DNA of 64,000 nt from contig NC_044302.2 of the NCBI RefSeq assembly GCF_004027225.2, positions 36,285,449 through 36,349,448 on the forward strand, written 5' to 3'. Under the pieces are notes generated by a model, which ran no database searches, was not told where the DNA came from, and saw only the letters and a list, made by a program, of their open reading frames with translations. The position numbers and the translations under genes are program-made. Shown here one piece after another: positions 29,701 through 40,500 of the stretch (the first letter of the stretch is position 1; the number at the start of each line of letters is the position of its first letter). The stretch comes from Strigops habroptila (Eukaryota; Chordata; Aves; Psittaciformes; Psittacidae).

Positions 29701-31391
29701 AAAAAACTGGTAGGGGAATCTGTAGGATCCTGAGGGAAACAAGTGTAACTGTTAATACTCCACAGTTACATTGTAGGATCTTTACAGACTTTTGTAAATA
29801 CTTCTGTGGTGTTTCATTTACATTTTCATGATTGTCAGTCTTTTGAAGTTTAAGTATTTCATGTCCCAGTGATGATTTTCTAATACAATTTGGAGGCCAG
29901 GGAACTCTTAATTCACACAGAGTGCAAAGTGCCATACTTTTCTCTGTATACTTACAGCAGTATACCTGGGGCTAAAACTGAACTCTTCCCTGGAGAATTC
30001 CAACTTTGTGTCTGTAATGCATGCTAATTTAATTGGCAGCAGTAGAGTGTTTGAAAATGTATTCCCCTTGGTTTTTGGGACAAGCTGATTGATGAAAGGT
30101 CTTGTGCATGTGCAACTTCTATTCCACACCATCGTATGCAAGACCTTTCCAGCTTACAAACATTTAGAAAGTACTCAGAATTTTCCCTAAAAGCCTGCAT
30201 TTTAAAAATGATTTGTTGACTGTTAAAAGGTTGCATGCTTCTGAAAGACTTGTACACTGGAAGCATGCTTACTAGATAAAGTCACATGACAGAATTCATG
30301 CTGAGTAAGCAACATAATTCACACACCAGGAGATATATCAAAGTAAAGGTAACCAGCATGCCTTTTAGCTGATGTTTAAGCTATACCCCCAAGAAATAGA
30401 ATGCCATTTCTTTATGAAGTGTATAATGTACGGTCATTCTTTTAACCAGAAATGTGAAAAAAGGCTTAATCCAAGAAGACTTCAAGATAACTTTGAAACA
30501 GGCAAGTGCAGTCTGAATTTTCATGCATTGTCGTGTATTACAGGCTGAAGGCACCCAAATAATGATGGTTGTGGTTTTTTTCCTTGTATGCTAACCTACC
30601 AAATGCCAAATGTTATAAAGACGTAGTTCTTAAGGCGGTATGAGTTGTTGTGGGCTGGTTTAGTTTTTTGTTGTTGTTTGTTTTAAATTTAGTTAACTTT
30701 GTATGCTGTTTCATGTTGGTTTTGCAAGTCTTCTCCTAAATTATGAAGACTGTCAGATTAAACCTGGTGGCTGAGTAAAAAGTAACTCAAAGCTGGTTCA
30801 GGAAAATAGCATATGATTCAACATAATGCTGGTAATTGAGTGTTGGTTCACAGCTTTCTGTCGTGCTAGTAAGAAGCTGCAGTTGGCATTGTACTACTCT
30901 GGAGAGTGCACATTGTTCTTCCTGCTCAGAAAATAGGGCCATATTTCTTTCCTCCTTATTAAGGAATAACTTGGAAATTAGCACCTGTGGGCAAAGCTGA
31001 CTATTGAAAGTGTCCCCAAATTGCTGTGACTTGGAAGATTGGTTCTAACCACTAGATGACTTGTAAATATGGTTGAGATACCTTCTTCTGTTTATGACCA
31101 GACATATAGATTTTGTCACAAGTATTAACTGAATATACATTTGAGGTATGGCTTTGTATTGTTATTGATACTCTTACTGATAACTATGTGTTTAAAATTA
31201 GTTTCATGCTATTTTCTCTTTAAGCAGATGCAGCATATGAGATGTGTTGCTCCAGTGAAGATCCACTGACAGAACAAGTAGAGAGACAATCCGTGGCATG
31301 CAATGGCCATTACAAATTTGCTTTCTCATCAAGAGCTTTCTTGAGTTTCAAGTTTGACCATGATGCCATAATGAAAAGTTTTGACCTCTGA
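11726..31391 (+). CDS. DCP2: DCP2, mRNA-decapping enzyme 2 (complete, 11 coding exons)
   Basis: DCP2 hydrolyses the 5' m7G cap of mRNA, releasing m7GDP and committing the transcript to 5'-3' decay. It acts in the cytoplasm and P-bodies with DCP1, EDC and LSM proteins. The joined exons (listed separately) total 1,254 bp, or 417 residues plus stop; human DCP2 is 420. Residues 1-95 form the alpha-helical regulatory domain that binds DCP1 (start [17 protein letters not shown]). The Nudix fold follows, with its box at about residues 129-151. Within it the motif REVFEETG carries E147 and E148, the metal-binding catalytic glutamates at the same positions as in human. Box B (for example [14 protein letters not shown]) follows near residues 217-232. 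The C-terminal third is less conserved but ends with the family-typical [18 protein letters not shown]. No frameshift or stop is seen. One intron is U12-type, one uses a GC donor and one carries two LTRs. Confidence 0.98.
13909..13940. repeat. TC dinucleotide run followed by poly-T
   Basis: (TC)n followed by 18 T, ending in AG, in DCP2 intron 1. It forms a near-ideal polypyrimidine tract and acceptor by composition. Confidence 0.85.
14527..14815 (-). mobile_element. CR1 LINE, 3' end fragment
   Basis: Reversed CR1 3' sequence: AGTCACAGAACCATTTGGGT, then TTGGAAGGGACC, then a gene-body stretch with CAACCTGGCCTTGAACACTG and CCTCACAGTAAAGAACTTCT. It is 5'-truncated and lies antisense to DCP2 in intron 1. 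Confidence 0.9.
14885..14975. repeat. Local tandem duplication, about 60-bp period
   Basis: The segment ATAGCAAAGTATATTTCAAC plus ACTGATAATGC at 14,885-14,916 recurs at 14,943-14,974 with one difference. The spacer also repeats CTGATAAAGTATAGCA. It looks like a simple replication-slippage duplication. Confidence 0.75.
16135..16605 (+). mobile_element. Degenerate LTR remnant in DCP2 intron 1
   Basis: The start TGTGGTGGGTTAACC and the following CCAGGTGCCTGCCCAGCC and GGATGGGGGAGA motifs match the ends of avian endogenous-retrovirus LTRs. The 3' boundary is uncertain: the last GC-rich segment ends near CACCTAGCACA. No clear target duplication is seen. Internal indels and divergence mark it as old. 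Confidence 0.65.
17709..17860 (+). CDS. DCP2: DCP2 coding exon 2 (ends at a U12-type donor)
   Basis: The acceptor is CTTGCAG. The exon encodes residues 18-68 of the N-terminal regulatory domain ([13 protein letters not shown], then [17 protein letters not shown]). It ends one base into codon 69 and is followed directly by ATATCCTTT, the minor-spliceosome AT-AC donor consensus. Confidence 0.96.
18824..19414 (-). mobile_element. CR1 LINE, 3' portion (left half of a split copy)
   Basis: Reversed CR1 beginning with TCATAGAATCAGCTTGGTTG, the element's 3' end. It runs through the 3' UTR and into the reverse-transcriptase C-terminal coding region. It stops abruptly at CTGGG, where an LTR is inserted, and continues at 20,027. 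It lies antisense to DCP2 in intron 2. Confidence 0.93.
19415..20026 (-). mobile_element. Solo LTR (family A) inserted in a CR1
   Basis: This is the reverse complement of the same family as 1,639-2,216, ending with CCAGGACA. The flanking 5-bp direct repeat CTGGG (19,410-19,414 and 20,027-20,031) is a perfect target duplication. Removing the LTR rejoins the CR1 sequence without a gap. No internal retroviral sequence remains. The strand follows the convention used for the first copy. Confidence 0.9.
20027..20880 (-). pseudogene. CR1 LINE reverse-transcriptase fragment (right half of the split copy)
   Basis: The minus strand from about 20,806 to 20,408 keeps an open frame of about 130 codons. 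It carries reverse-transcriptase landmarks: [40 protein letters not shown] and DISKAF. The usual second aspartate region and the rest of the enzyme are missing or broken, so the copy is dead. It continues the CR1 interrupted at 19,414. The whole CR1 remnant is about 1.4 kb of a 4.5 kb element. Confidence 0.92.
21536..21663 (+). CDS. DCP2: DCP2 coding exon 3
   Basis: The exon starts immediately after the AC end of the U12 intron and encodes residues 69-111. These include the linker [10 protein letters not shown] and the first Nudix-domain strands ([17 protein letters not shown]). The donor is GTGAGT. Confidence 0.95.
22079..22177 (+). CDS. DCP2: DCP2 coding exon 4 (Nudix box, first half)
   Basis: A 99-bp phase-0 exon between acceptor TTGCAG and donor GTAAGC. 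It encodes residues 112-144, with [16 protein letters not shown] leading into CAARE. It contains the Nudix-box glycine and the Arg-Glu pair. Confidence 0.97.
23461..23572 (+). mobile_element. CR1 LINE, short 3' terminal fragment
   Basis: The last roughly 110 bp of a CR1: GGGCAACCTGATCTGGTGAA, then CTTGCCTGTGGCAGG, then TCCCTTCCAACCCAAACCAT and a TTCTGTGA-type terminal repeat. It lies in sense orientation in DCP2 intron 4. Confidence 0.88.
24234..24386 (+). CDS. DCP2: DCP2 coding exon 5 (catalytic glutamates)
   Basis: The acceptor is CTTCTCAG and the donor GTATGT. Residues 145-195 begin [13 protein letters not shown], completing the Nudix box with E147 and E148. Then comes [19 protein letters not shown], the remainder of the Nudix core. 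Confidence 0.97.
25671..25783 (+). CDS. DCP2: DCP2 coding exon 6 (Box B)
   Basis: The acceptor is TTTTCTAG and the donor GTATGT. Residues 196-232 read [18 protein letters not shown], then [14 protein letters not shown]. This is the end of the Nudix domain and the Box B RNA-binding helix. The following intron is only 109 bp. Confidence 0.97.
25893..26000 (+). CDS. DCP2: DCP2 coding exon 7
   Basis: The acceptor is GCTCACAG and the donor GTAAGA. The exon encodes residues 233-268, starting [20 protein letters not shown] and continuing into a Ser/Thr-rich linker. Beyond this point the protein is expected to be largely disordered. Confidence 0.95.
26099..26935 (+). mobile_element. LTR of a second avian endogenous-retrovirus family (family B)
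   Basis: The start TGTCATGGGCTGACCCTGGC and the motifs GTGGGTCGAGATAAGGACAG, TTATTACCAATC and ACCTTCCCCCCACCCCTCCC are characteristic of a common avian LTR. Positions 26,500-26,870 are a degenerate array of CTGCTCCAGCG-type units. The 3' end is uncertain. CAGTA flanks the start (26,094-26,098) and recurs at 26,958-26,962, a possible target duplication, but the sequence before the second copy does not end in CA. It sits in DCP2 intron 7, 98 bp after exon 7. Confidence 0.82.
26500..26870. repeat. Degenerate minisatellite inside the family B LTR
   Basis: Variants of CTGCTCCAGCGTGGG followed by a short TCC...CACAGG or CATGGGG segment recur roughly every 45-60 bp. CTCCAGCG or CTCCAGCA cores are easily seen near 26,499, 26,588, 26,637, 26,690 and 26,736. 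The unit pattern is part of the LTR itself and not an independent satellite. Confidence 0.75.
27298..27912 (+). mobile_element. Solo LTR (family A) abutting DCP2 exon 8
   Basis: Same family as 1,639-2,216, starting TGTCCTGG and ending TTAAACCACG followed by ACTCT. A short direct repeat ACTCT occurs at both junctions (27,294-27,298 and 27,911-27,915), so the exact ends are uncertain by 1-3 bases. A TATATAAA box is at 27,562-27,569 in the same direction as DCP2. The right end lies about 20 nt before exon 8. Confidence 0.88.
27933..28056 (+). CDS. DCP2: DCP2 coding exon 8 (LTR lies directly upstream)
   Basis: The acceptor is CCTATACCAG. The exon encodes residues 269-310, including [13 protein letters not shown] and [11 protein letters not shown], aligning with the human KFRHSQQLFPDG region. 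The donor is GTAGGA. Only about 20 bp separate the exon from the upstream LTR, and the LTR reading frame is open into it. Confidence 0.93.
28615..28722 (+). CDS. DCP2: DCP2 coding exon 9
   Basis: A 108-bp phase-0 exon between AATAGCAG and GTAAGA. It encodes residues 311-346, with [18 protein letters not shown] as the recognisable conserved core of the C-terminal tail. Confidence 0.93.
30450..30501 (+). CDS. DCP2: DCP2 coding exon 10 (GC donor)
   Basis: The acceptor is TTTAACCAG. The exon encodes residues 347-363 ([17 protein letters not shown]) plus one base of Asp364. The next bases are GCAAGT, so the intron starts GC rather than GT. No GT donor nearby keeps the conserved DNFETDA reading. 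Confidence 0.93.
31228..31391 (+). CDS. DCP2: DCP2 coding exon 11 (terminal)
   Basis: The acceptor is TTTAAGCAG. The exon encodes residues 364-417, ending [21 protein letters not shown] and then TGA (31,389-31,391). The last 20 residues are the most conserved part of the tail. The preceding residues ([12 protein letters not shown]) differ from the mammalian sequence. Confidence 0.96.
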
Positions 31392-33790
31392 CAGCGAACT
31401 TACTAAGAACAAAAATTAGACTTGCCTGTTGCAATTGAGGGGGTTTTTTATCCAGCCTTACTCTTTCTCAGGAGTTTTTTTGTTTTATTTTGTTTGGGTT
31501 TAAATGCAATGCAGGGACTGACTGGTGGTTTGGAAGGGTTTGTTCTCTTTGTAGTATGGGAGTGGCATAGTCAACTGTTGCACTTTAAATGCAGTATAGC
31601 CTTTGTCCACGGAAGTACCTTTCCAGTGTTCAGTTCACTTGTTCCTAGCTGTGCATTAAAGGGCATTCTTTTATTATTTTTTCATTGTTGTTATTAAACT
31701 TGCCAAGTCTTTTGTAGAATGTCACTGATTTTATTTTTTTTTAACTGTTAGAGTATACCAGCTTGCTAAACTTCAACTGCTCTGATGTAAATTATTGGAC
31801 CCATTAAGTCATTTTTGTGTAGTACATTGCAATATTACGGCAGTGGCAATGAAACTAACTGATTCTCAGAGGACTCCTTCGTCCTAGTGATTTTGAAACC
31901 AAGTTGCACATTTCAAACCCAGCCTCAGCCTGTCATCCTTTCTCTGTCCCAGTGGCTTGCCTTGGACAAATAACTTTCCTCCTTCACACTGATAGCTTCT
32001 GATGACTGGCAATCAGTAGTATTTGGAGCCAAATGTATAGCATGTTGACTTCTTTTACTTACTCTGCCTCTGTCTTAAGTAAAGATATATTCTTTACTAA
32101 AGTAAAGAATGGCAGAACTTAGCCATTCAAAGTGTCTGGCTTCAACTCTTATGCACTGTCCCCAGCTGGGTAAGAAGTTGTGAAACTTCTTATCCCAGTT
32201 GCAGCTACTTTAAAGAAAGCAAAGCTTAAGCTTTGTCTTTGAGAGGTTACTTGTGTAGAATTTATACTGAATGTAAATAAGCCTCTGTAGATCTTGCTGA
32301 GGAGGAAGGCAGATGCATGGATAATAGACTCATTGTGTGACACTAAATGGCTTAATCAGGCTTGCAATAACTATTCTAAGGGTGTCCAGTATTGTATTCT
32401 GTGCTCTTGTCCTCAGTTCTTGTGTAGTGTATGCTCTGTATATATCCAGTAGTATTGAATTGCACTGGCAGTTAGCATTTAAATGATGTAGCCTGAGTTA
32501 TTTTCAGCTACAACACTCTCTTAGTTAAAAATATTAAAGACTGGGGGTAGGGGGGAGTGACACCCCAGAATTGTGGTGACAAATGGTTAAATCACCTTCG
32601 TGATCCAAGTTAAGGGGTTCTGAACATGTGCTTTGCAGTTGAGAGAAATGCACTGAAATAATTTGTCACTGCAGCTTGTGGTAGCAAGCACGTTGTCCCC
32701 CATTTAGAAATGGACTTTTCTCTAAAATAACCATGAGTAATTAGTAACTTCATAGGTTGAATGAACTACGCCCTTGTCTCATCGCAGTGTATTATTGCTC
32801 ATGCACTGTGTCTTTATGCAACTTGTGTCATCCAAAAACAAAATCCTGGTCTTCCTTCAAACACCCTACTTCATCTACCCTACCTAATCTGTTACCTAGT
32901 GCTTTTCCTCAGAAATAGCTTTAGGACTGTCTCCTGGTTTATTTACTTGCCTGGCACCAGGTGGTTTGGGACTCTTAATGCTGTAATAATCTTGGTGGTA
33001 GGAATGCTGGACTTCTGTATCAGTCAGGAGAAACAGACTGCAGCATTTCCTCCTTCTGGAAGACAAGAGTCCTGAGGGCCTTGTCTTTCAAGACCAAATG
33101 GTGAAATAGCTCAATCTAGCTTTGTCTCACTTTGTAAAAAGAAAAAAAGTATCCAAAGGCTGTTCAAAACAGTAAATGGCAAAAAGCAGTAATTGAGAAG
33201 GTGGGATAATGCTGGAAGAGGTTATGTTACTCAGCTTCAGGTGAAAACTAATCTTTAGTTACTTCTTTAGTGCAAGTAGTTGATTTCCCAGCAAAAGTGC
33301 CTTTACTCATGGTGAGGCAGAAGTTTGTATTCATAACCTTAGGCTGCTACTGCCTGTGGAGTTAGTAAGACTCTCCTAAGGCATGATTAAATATCAGGCT
33401 GTGGAAATCTTTAATAAATAAGTTGACTTTTCAGATAAATTAGTTATTTTTCATCTAGTGTTCTGTAAATAAAGGGGATGTTAATGAAACAGTGAATTTG
33501 GAGTTTCTGTCAACTATTTGGGAAATCAACTCCCAGACAGAGGAAATCTGTTGAACAAAGCAAGCGTGTCCTATAAATAGGAGAGGCTGCCTGCCCTCTG
33601 TATTCACTGGGTCATTTTTTTTTTTCTCTTCTTAGTGAAAGATTGGTTCAGTGTAAGAGAAATTGGTTGCTTCATTAAGCAACCCAAAGTGGGGTTTATA
33701 CATATGTCATGATTTTAGTAAATCTAGCCTTAATGTGAGTTGCAAATAAATGTGATAAATATGCAATAAATTTTACTTTTTTTTGTATAA
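31392..33790 (+). other. DCP2 3' untranslated region, probable
   Basis: AT-rich sequence follows the stop codon without repeats or splice structure. A first possible poly(A) signal, ATTAAA, is at 31,692-31,697 with a T-rich tract after it. The best candidate end is the cluster of AATAAA at 33,745-33,750 and 33,765-33,770, followed by a T/GT-rich stretch. Mammalian DCP2 is known for a very long 3' UTR, so transcription may continue to about 37.7 kb. The UTR limits are inference. Confidence 0.6.
33765..33770 (+). terminator. Candidate DCP2 poly(A) signal
   Basis: AATAAA, with a second copy 20 bp upstream, is followed by a T-run and GTTTCTTGTTG, a typical downstream element. It would give a 3' UTR of about 2.4 kb. 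Confidence 0.5.
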
Positions 33791-36700
33791 GGGTACTGTT
33801 TCTTGTTGTAGCATTGCTTTCTGCTTTCTCAGTAAGATTTTTAAAACAATATAAGTGTGGTGGCATGTGATCTACCTTATGGGTTCCATTATGCCCTGCA
33901 CTGTGAACATTTTAAATTGTTTACTATTGTCCATGTTGTTTTTATTTCACCATCCTTTTATAATTACTTTTAAGTTCAGAAGTATAGTTTACATTATCCT
34001 CTGTAAAACAGTGAAGAAATAACAACTGAGATACAGAATTTAGTTCCTTGAGCTTTTATTTTACGGGAGCTAGACACAGAGAAACAACTGTGTGCATGTC
34101 AAACTGGAGAGCTGATATCAAGATACTTGAAAACCAAACATTGCTCATTTAGAAATGCTTGCCTGTATGGGATTATTCAGATTATAAATGGTCATGCAAT
34201 ATTCTTGAACTTAAAGAACTTGCGGAATAAACAAACATTTAACGAAAAAACTACAAATGTGTGGGTGCTGGGAATCTAGTACTAGTTTGTGGTTTCTAGT
34301 ACTACATAAACTACCTGTTTTAGTGTGAGATTTTTAGCACTGTCCTTCACAGAACGCTCTGAACTTTGAACTCAGACTGAAGAGTCATCTGGCTGATGGA
34401 ATGATGTATGTTCTGTGCTGAAGTGTTGTTAACTTCCACTCTTTGACCAACTGACATGCATGCTTTTGAAAGTAGCTGTGTCATATACAGTTTGAAGTCT
34501 GGAAACAGTGGTACTGGGAAAAAAAAGGGCAATAGCTTTGTTTATTACACAATTAAAATATTTTTTTAACACAATGTAAATTCTTTAGACCAAACTTGCA
34601 TAAATAGCTTCCAGTAAGATTCTGGGTCTAGTCACAGTTCCAGACTTCTCTGCTGTGCTCCAACTTTCCTAATTTGGTGTTCTGAGAACTCTACTTTCTG
34701 TGTTTTTCCTTCACCTACCTGTGGCTGTTATTAACAGTTCTTTTTAAAAACAAAGCAGGCTTCAGGTCTGGCTATTCTTAACAGACTTGCTCTTGCATTG
34801 TCATTTTAGATTAAGAAATTTTTTTTTTCAACTTTTACTTACTGTAGTAGAGTTGCTTTTTTGGATTTGCAGTTCATAGCAGCAGTCCTGTCATTCGGTG
34901 TGAAGAGCAAGTCTACACTAAGAATCCAAGCCCTAATGTCCTGTGATGCAAGACAGCACTGCTGCTCCATGGGTGCCTGGCTTTCTAGTTGTTTGGGCTG
35001 TTTAATCCTCGCCTACCTGGGTTTTTTTGTAAATTCTGAGCAGCAGAATTTTTTTCAGAGGTGAAGTCAGGTGCTTTAATCTTTTAAACCAGGAGGTTAT
35101 ACTCTAACTGTGTTAGAAAGCTCAACATTATTGAGAACTGGTAGAATAGCCTCTCCTGTGGATTTAAGATCAATTTATTTAAAGAAATCGAGTCTTGCAC
35201 TGTAAACGTTAAATAATCTGGTGCTTATACATGACTTCATAATTTTAGATTGTTTTTGTTAATACCGTATTTTGGCTTTTGAAGCAACCAAATTTATTTA
35301 AGTTATGATACATTTCTACAAACTAACTGAAGGTGCTTTTACAGTAGATTTGGCTTGGAAACATCACTACTCTTGATAATAGTTTTTGTTCTTATGTATT
35401 GACAGCAATAGGGTAGTTTGAGAATGAAAGTAGGCTAAATGCTAGTGTTTGCACTGTTCTTAATCCTGTACATAAGCACTGATGCAGTAGGATTTGTGCT
35501 GTGTGTGCATTTCACTGTTTTGACTAGATTGTACACGGAAGATACCATATGTAGCAATTTCACTGGCTGTATTCAAGATTGTACAACAGAAAGTATTCTG
35601 GATTAGTAGTACTACATTAAAATTAAATGCTTGGGTTTTAACTTGGTTTGTCGTCGAAAATTTTAGGTTAAGCTAGACTTTTTGTATAGATTCAGCTTTA
35701 CAGAAACCCTTATCTTTAGATTGTTATCAGCTCTGGAATACTTCTGGGAACGAAGTAAAAGTGTTTTCAGTTCCTCCTTCAGTACTTGCAGGAAAAAAAA
35801 AAGCTTGTTTTTAAAGTAATTATCAATATTTCACAGGGTACAGAATGTTTGAATTTGAGTAGGTCCACTATGAAATTTACTGACAACACCACGGAGTATT
35901 TTGTCACTGTTAAGCCTTTATATTGTTCTCAGAAGAACCAGCTTCTCATTTCCATTACAGTTCTGTGCCTTTAAGAAAATGATTACAGCTTATGGAGCAT
36001 GAGTAATTTTAAAACAAGGCATTTATAGCTTTTTAAGAAAATAGATCCTGCAAACCCAGTTCTCTAACTCACTTCCCACTGTGAGAAAAACTTACTTTGC
36101 AAATTTTTTTAAGCATGCTTGAGCAAAATTACTAAATTAGCTGTATGAACCATTTATGTCTTACTGGTTAGCTACATACTCTTGTTATGCAGGAAGAGTA
36201 CACAAAACTGCATGATTAAGAGCTCTCAGCAAATACTTCTTGTCTATACTTAAAACAGAATCCTTAAGTAACTATACTACGTCTGCACGGCATTGCCGTA
36301 TGTGGAAGCTGTACTTCAGTCCTGAGGAGCAGTTTAGCTGGGTTTGCAAGGCACTTTAACATTAAAAAGCAAAAGAGACTCCACAGAAGGTGGGGTTTTG
36401 TTCATGAATTTCGGCATGCTAGACTGTTGTATGCATTCCAGGACCTAGGCTGGCTCAGGTATTGCTGCCCAAAGATACCACTTTTCTGTGCAGCACTGCA
36501 TGCCTCACAGAAAATAGGGAGCTGGTGTTACATTACATGGCTCATGTATGAAGGGTTATGTCTTCCTCTTGTTTGTTTAAAGTTCAAGAACTTGATCTAT
36601 TTTTTTCCTCACTGGTATGTAAGTGGTATATCAATGCTAATTAAGTAGAAAGTATGTACAGCTAATAGGGTTAAAACCATGTAAAGTTACAGATTTTATT

Positions 36701-37550
36701 CAATTTCCTTTATGTTATCTTGAAGAAAGTTTGCCATCACTCAACTCTTCAATTTTAGTAAACAAAATCTGTAACTACCTATAACATCTGTATTAAATGC
36801 TGTACTAATGATTGTGATTGTTATTCACTGATTCAGAAACTGAAGCATACTATTTAAGAGACTATGACTAAATTGACATTTTCTTCTATACTGTAATTTT
36901 TCTCAGTAAAATTAAATTACTTTATGTATAAACTTACTGAAGTACTGAAGTATGAATATAAACATTGATCAGCGTGAAATGTAAAGCCTGTACTGGTGAT
37001 GCAGGTTATTCTCTCACTGCAGAGTGTTTAAATGTTGCCTTAAGCCAGTCAGCAACACGGATTAAACATAATGCCAGGAGAAGTATTTTTTTTTAAAGTC
37101 AATTTTAAAGGTGCACGAGGGGCCCGCCAAACACAAAGGAAAGAAAAAAAAAAAGCATTTTAGATGTACTGGAGAAAGGAAGCACGTGAACTTCATTCAC
37201 TGCTTTTAAGGTATTTATGAAACAGCAGTTTTCTTTTTTTCTTTTGTTTTTTTCTTTGTCCATATAGTCTGTTATTAAATGAACTGGATGCATGGAAATG
37301 GTTTCATAGGTGCCTTTCCATTTTTATAAAGTGTTCATTGAAGCTGTAGTGGGTCTGTAGCAAGTACTAATGTTCTTGAGCTCAGCTAAAACCTATGATC
37401 TAATCTATGGTGAGTTCTTAACAACTTTTCATGTCCCTACTATGGGAACCATTTACCTCAACAACATACCATGGAGAAAGTCACTTTAGTACCTTTAGGC
37501 AAACCCATTCAACAGTAAGACAATGAGGTATGGTAAAGCAACCCCCAAGG
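33791..37550 (+). other. Spacer or distal DCP2 3' UTR
   Basis: About 3.8 kb with no repeat, exon or RNA gene that I recognise, and AT-rich throughout. It is either the distal part of a long DCP2 3' UTR or a short intergenic spacer. AATAAA at 37,626-37,631 and 37,656-37,661 on the plus strand would suit a distal DCP2 end. Confidence 0.5.
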
Positions 37551-40500
37551 CAAAGAAACAGCATTAGAAATTTATTCAGAATATAAGAACATTTGTAAAA
37601 TAAGTATTATAAATGGCTCTGTATAAATAAATGCAGTTTTTACAATTCTACATCAAATAAACACAAAATAGCTATTTTACAGCAGCTAGGAAACTAAAAA
37701 GCAGCAACACATTTAAAGCTAATTCAGTAAGGTGAAATGTTTCTAGAATTACCATGTTATGGTACAGTATTAAAGGAGAAAATACTAACAAAACCAGTAG
37801 AACAATATTGACATTAATGCAAACTTAGTCACATGTGCTTTGCAATAGCTAACAGTACATTCAAGCTGGTGAAGACTTATACATGTAATTAGAAAAAAAG
37901 TACTTTCTTCTGAACACACTGTGAAATACAAAGTCTCATGCACCCTCGTGACTTAGAAAAGAAAAAAATACACCCTAAGATAATTAGTGAGTGAACAACT
38001 TAGGTTCTGTTGGCAAGAAGCACCTATTTTTCTTGCTTTGTAAATATATTACTTCTGCAACAAGAGTTAACTGGGCTGCTGTAACAAGATGATTTGCTCT
38101 CTTGTTTATAGGTAGGCTGGTGTTTCTAGCAGCTGCGTAAAAGGAGTTAGGTGTTTGGCATTTATTCTCAGGGTTAGTGCCATTGTAACAGGTACACTGG
38201 AATTGCAGCTTATTGTTAATAACAGTTTTCACAATACCAGTAAACCTTTTACCACTTCCCTATTGGCCTTTTCCAGTATGCAAGCAAATGAAGCAGAAGC
38301 TGCTTGCTTAGGCAAAATACCTGGTTGGTCTGGCAACCCATAGCTACTGCTGAGGCTGTAGGCTACCAATCAGCCTCGCTTTTTCATACAGAAACACTAT
38401 GGGAGGAAGAGACAGTGGTTTACATTTACTAGTGATTTATAATTATTTGTTCTAAAACAGTTTCAGAGCATAGTCGGCAGGGAAGACATGCAGTAAATGC
38501 AGTAAAACAATGTTCAGTTGATGCAAAATCAGCAAATTGTTAGGCCTGAAAAGGGCACCAAGGAACACTGCAGTCTTTTTAAGCCTTTAAACCCAGATGA
38601 ATTTTATGCCTTCTTAATTTGTATATTTCCTTTAAAGACAGGTTTCAATTCAAATGCTTTAAGCTTCATTTTACTAATAGCTTCTCTAGCTATGAAGAAA
38701 TATATGAAAAAATTGAGCCTAAGAGGAAATGCAGTGCAGCAGTGGTTTCTAGTCACCTTAAGTGAAAGGTATTTCACACAGTTAGTCTGAGATATGACCT
38801 CAAGTTACATGGATGTTTCAGGTGCAAGAATACAAAACTGCAACTGCATTTTTGCCACTGTACAAAGTGGGTAAGTCTCTTTCTGTTTCTTCAGAAACAA
38901 GTATGACCAGCTACCACTGAAGCTTTTGGCAAAACCCCACATTCCTGTTGGTGAGAAACTTGGTGGCCAAAAAAGGGAAACGCCTCAGATAGATAAATGC
39001 TTAGGAAAACCATTAAGACAGTAAGAAATCAATGTGCTTGCTCCCTCAACAGATGGGTCTGCGAAAAGTTCCATTCACATTTTAAATTAAGAAGTTAAAG
39101 AAGACTGATCACAACCAGTCCAGGGCACTGCTACCTACAACATAATTTTGAAATCAGCATTGTTTTAACTTGCTGTAGCAATCAATCATGTATGATGTTG
39201 GCTTTGTAGCAGATATATCAAGACTCTAGAAAAGTAGGAATTGCTACCCTAAGAAGAAAACAGCAGCTATGTAAGAGATGTCACAAACACCAACAGCTAC
39301 AGTTTCAGAGGTAACCAAGACTTAACAATAATGCTATATTCTGAACACAAATTCCCACAACTGTTTTGGCTGCCTGGCCTAACCCAAGAGTACACAAAAC
39401 CAGTTCAAGTCCTCTAAAAATATTTCTTTAGTACTAGAAATTAGAGGAATAAATGAAAGAAGTTATCGTAACTCTAAATACACTAATAAAACTTCAGGTG
39501 CAACTCAACATGTAAAGCAAAAAGGACAAACAAGTCCTGAAATCAGATTCACTTGAAAACAGAGTTGTTTGTTTGAAAAATACAAAGTAGAGGTGTAACA
39601 AAGTAGCAGGCTTTGTTGAATGGACTCTAGTTTGGCATGTTAAAACAAATGTGGAAACTGTTTTATGTATTCAGGTCAAAAATAAGCAAATTCCAAATGA
39701 AACCGGTGCTCCTGTATTTTACTCCATAGAGAAATCTACCCAATCCCCTTGCTTTGCTTGATGTTCATTACCATCACAGGCCAACATTTTCAGTTCACCC
39801 AGTCTGATAATACAGTAACATGACTTAAACAATTAGCAGTAACAAAAACTAACCTAAGAAGCTGTATGAAGACTTCACCATTCACATTCTGTTTGTGTCT
39901 GTATATCCATACACCTACACATTTATAGTTTTGTGCCTATGTATTCAAAATTAAACAGGTACATAACTCACAGGTACCTTTTTTGGTCAAAACAAGTATA
40001 AAAAGAAGTGATTCTACCTCTCGATAACAGAAAGCTGTAATAAGCACTATACATGTGAGAAAAGTGGCACAGCTTCTTAAAGAAAACCTTGGCTATAATG
40101 TAATAGCAAGAAAAACCCAACTGGTTCTCAGAGTAATTGCAAACACAATGCAATATAAATACCAGATTCCCTATAATTTCTTACCCAACCTTGGCACAGA
40201 CTATCTGGCATGGTGAAACTCACAGCCTTTAGTTGTCTTTACGAACTGTTAAGAAACACACTGTTACAGTTTTCAGAGCTGTAACTAGGATTTCCTGCTT
40301 TTTTCCAAACCAAAGTTTTCCTACCTGTTCTGCACGGTGAGTGTCACTACTGCAAATACAGTGCAAAAAACCAAGCCAGCTGATCATCTTCCCGCTCTGC
40401 AGCTGCCTATTCAGTTGATTTAACCGCAGCAGCAAGTCTTGAGGGTACAAAATAGTGGTGTGTGCAGAGGGAGCGCAGGGATTGTGAAAACTCAAGTTAT

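Larger units (their letters stand above)
28057..31227 (+). other. DCP2 introns 8-10
   Basis: Introns at 28,057-28,614, 28,723-30,449 and 30,502-31,227; the last has the GC donor. No repeats of note and no other exon are recognised. The sequence is AT-rich and looks unique. Confidence 0.7.
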
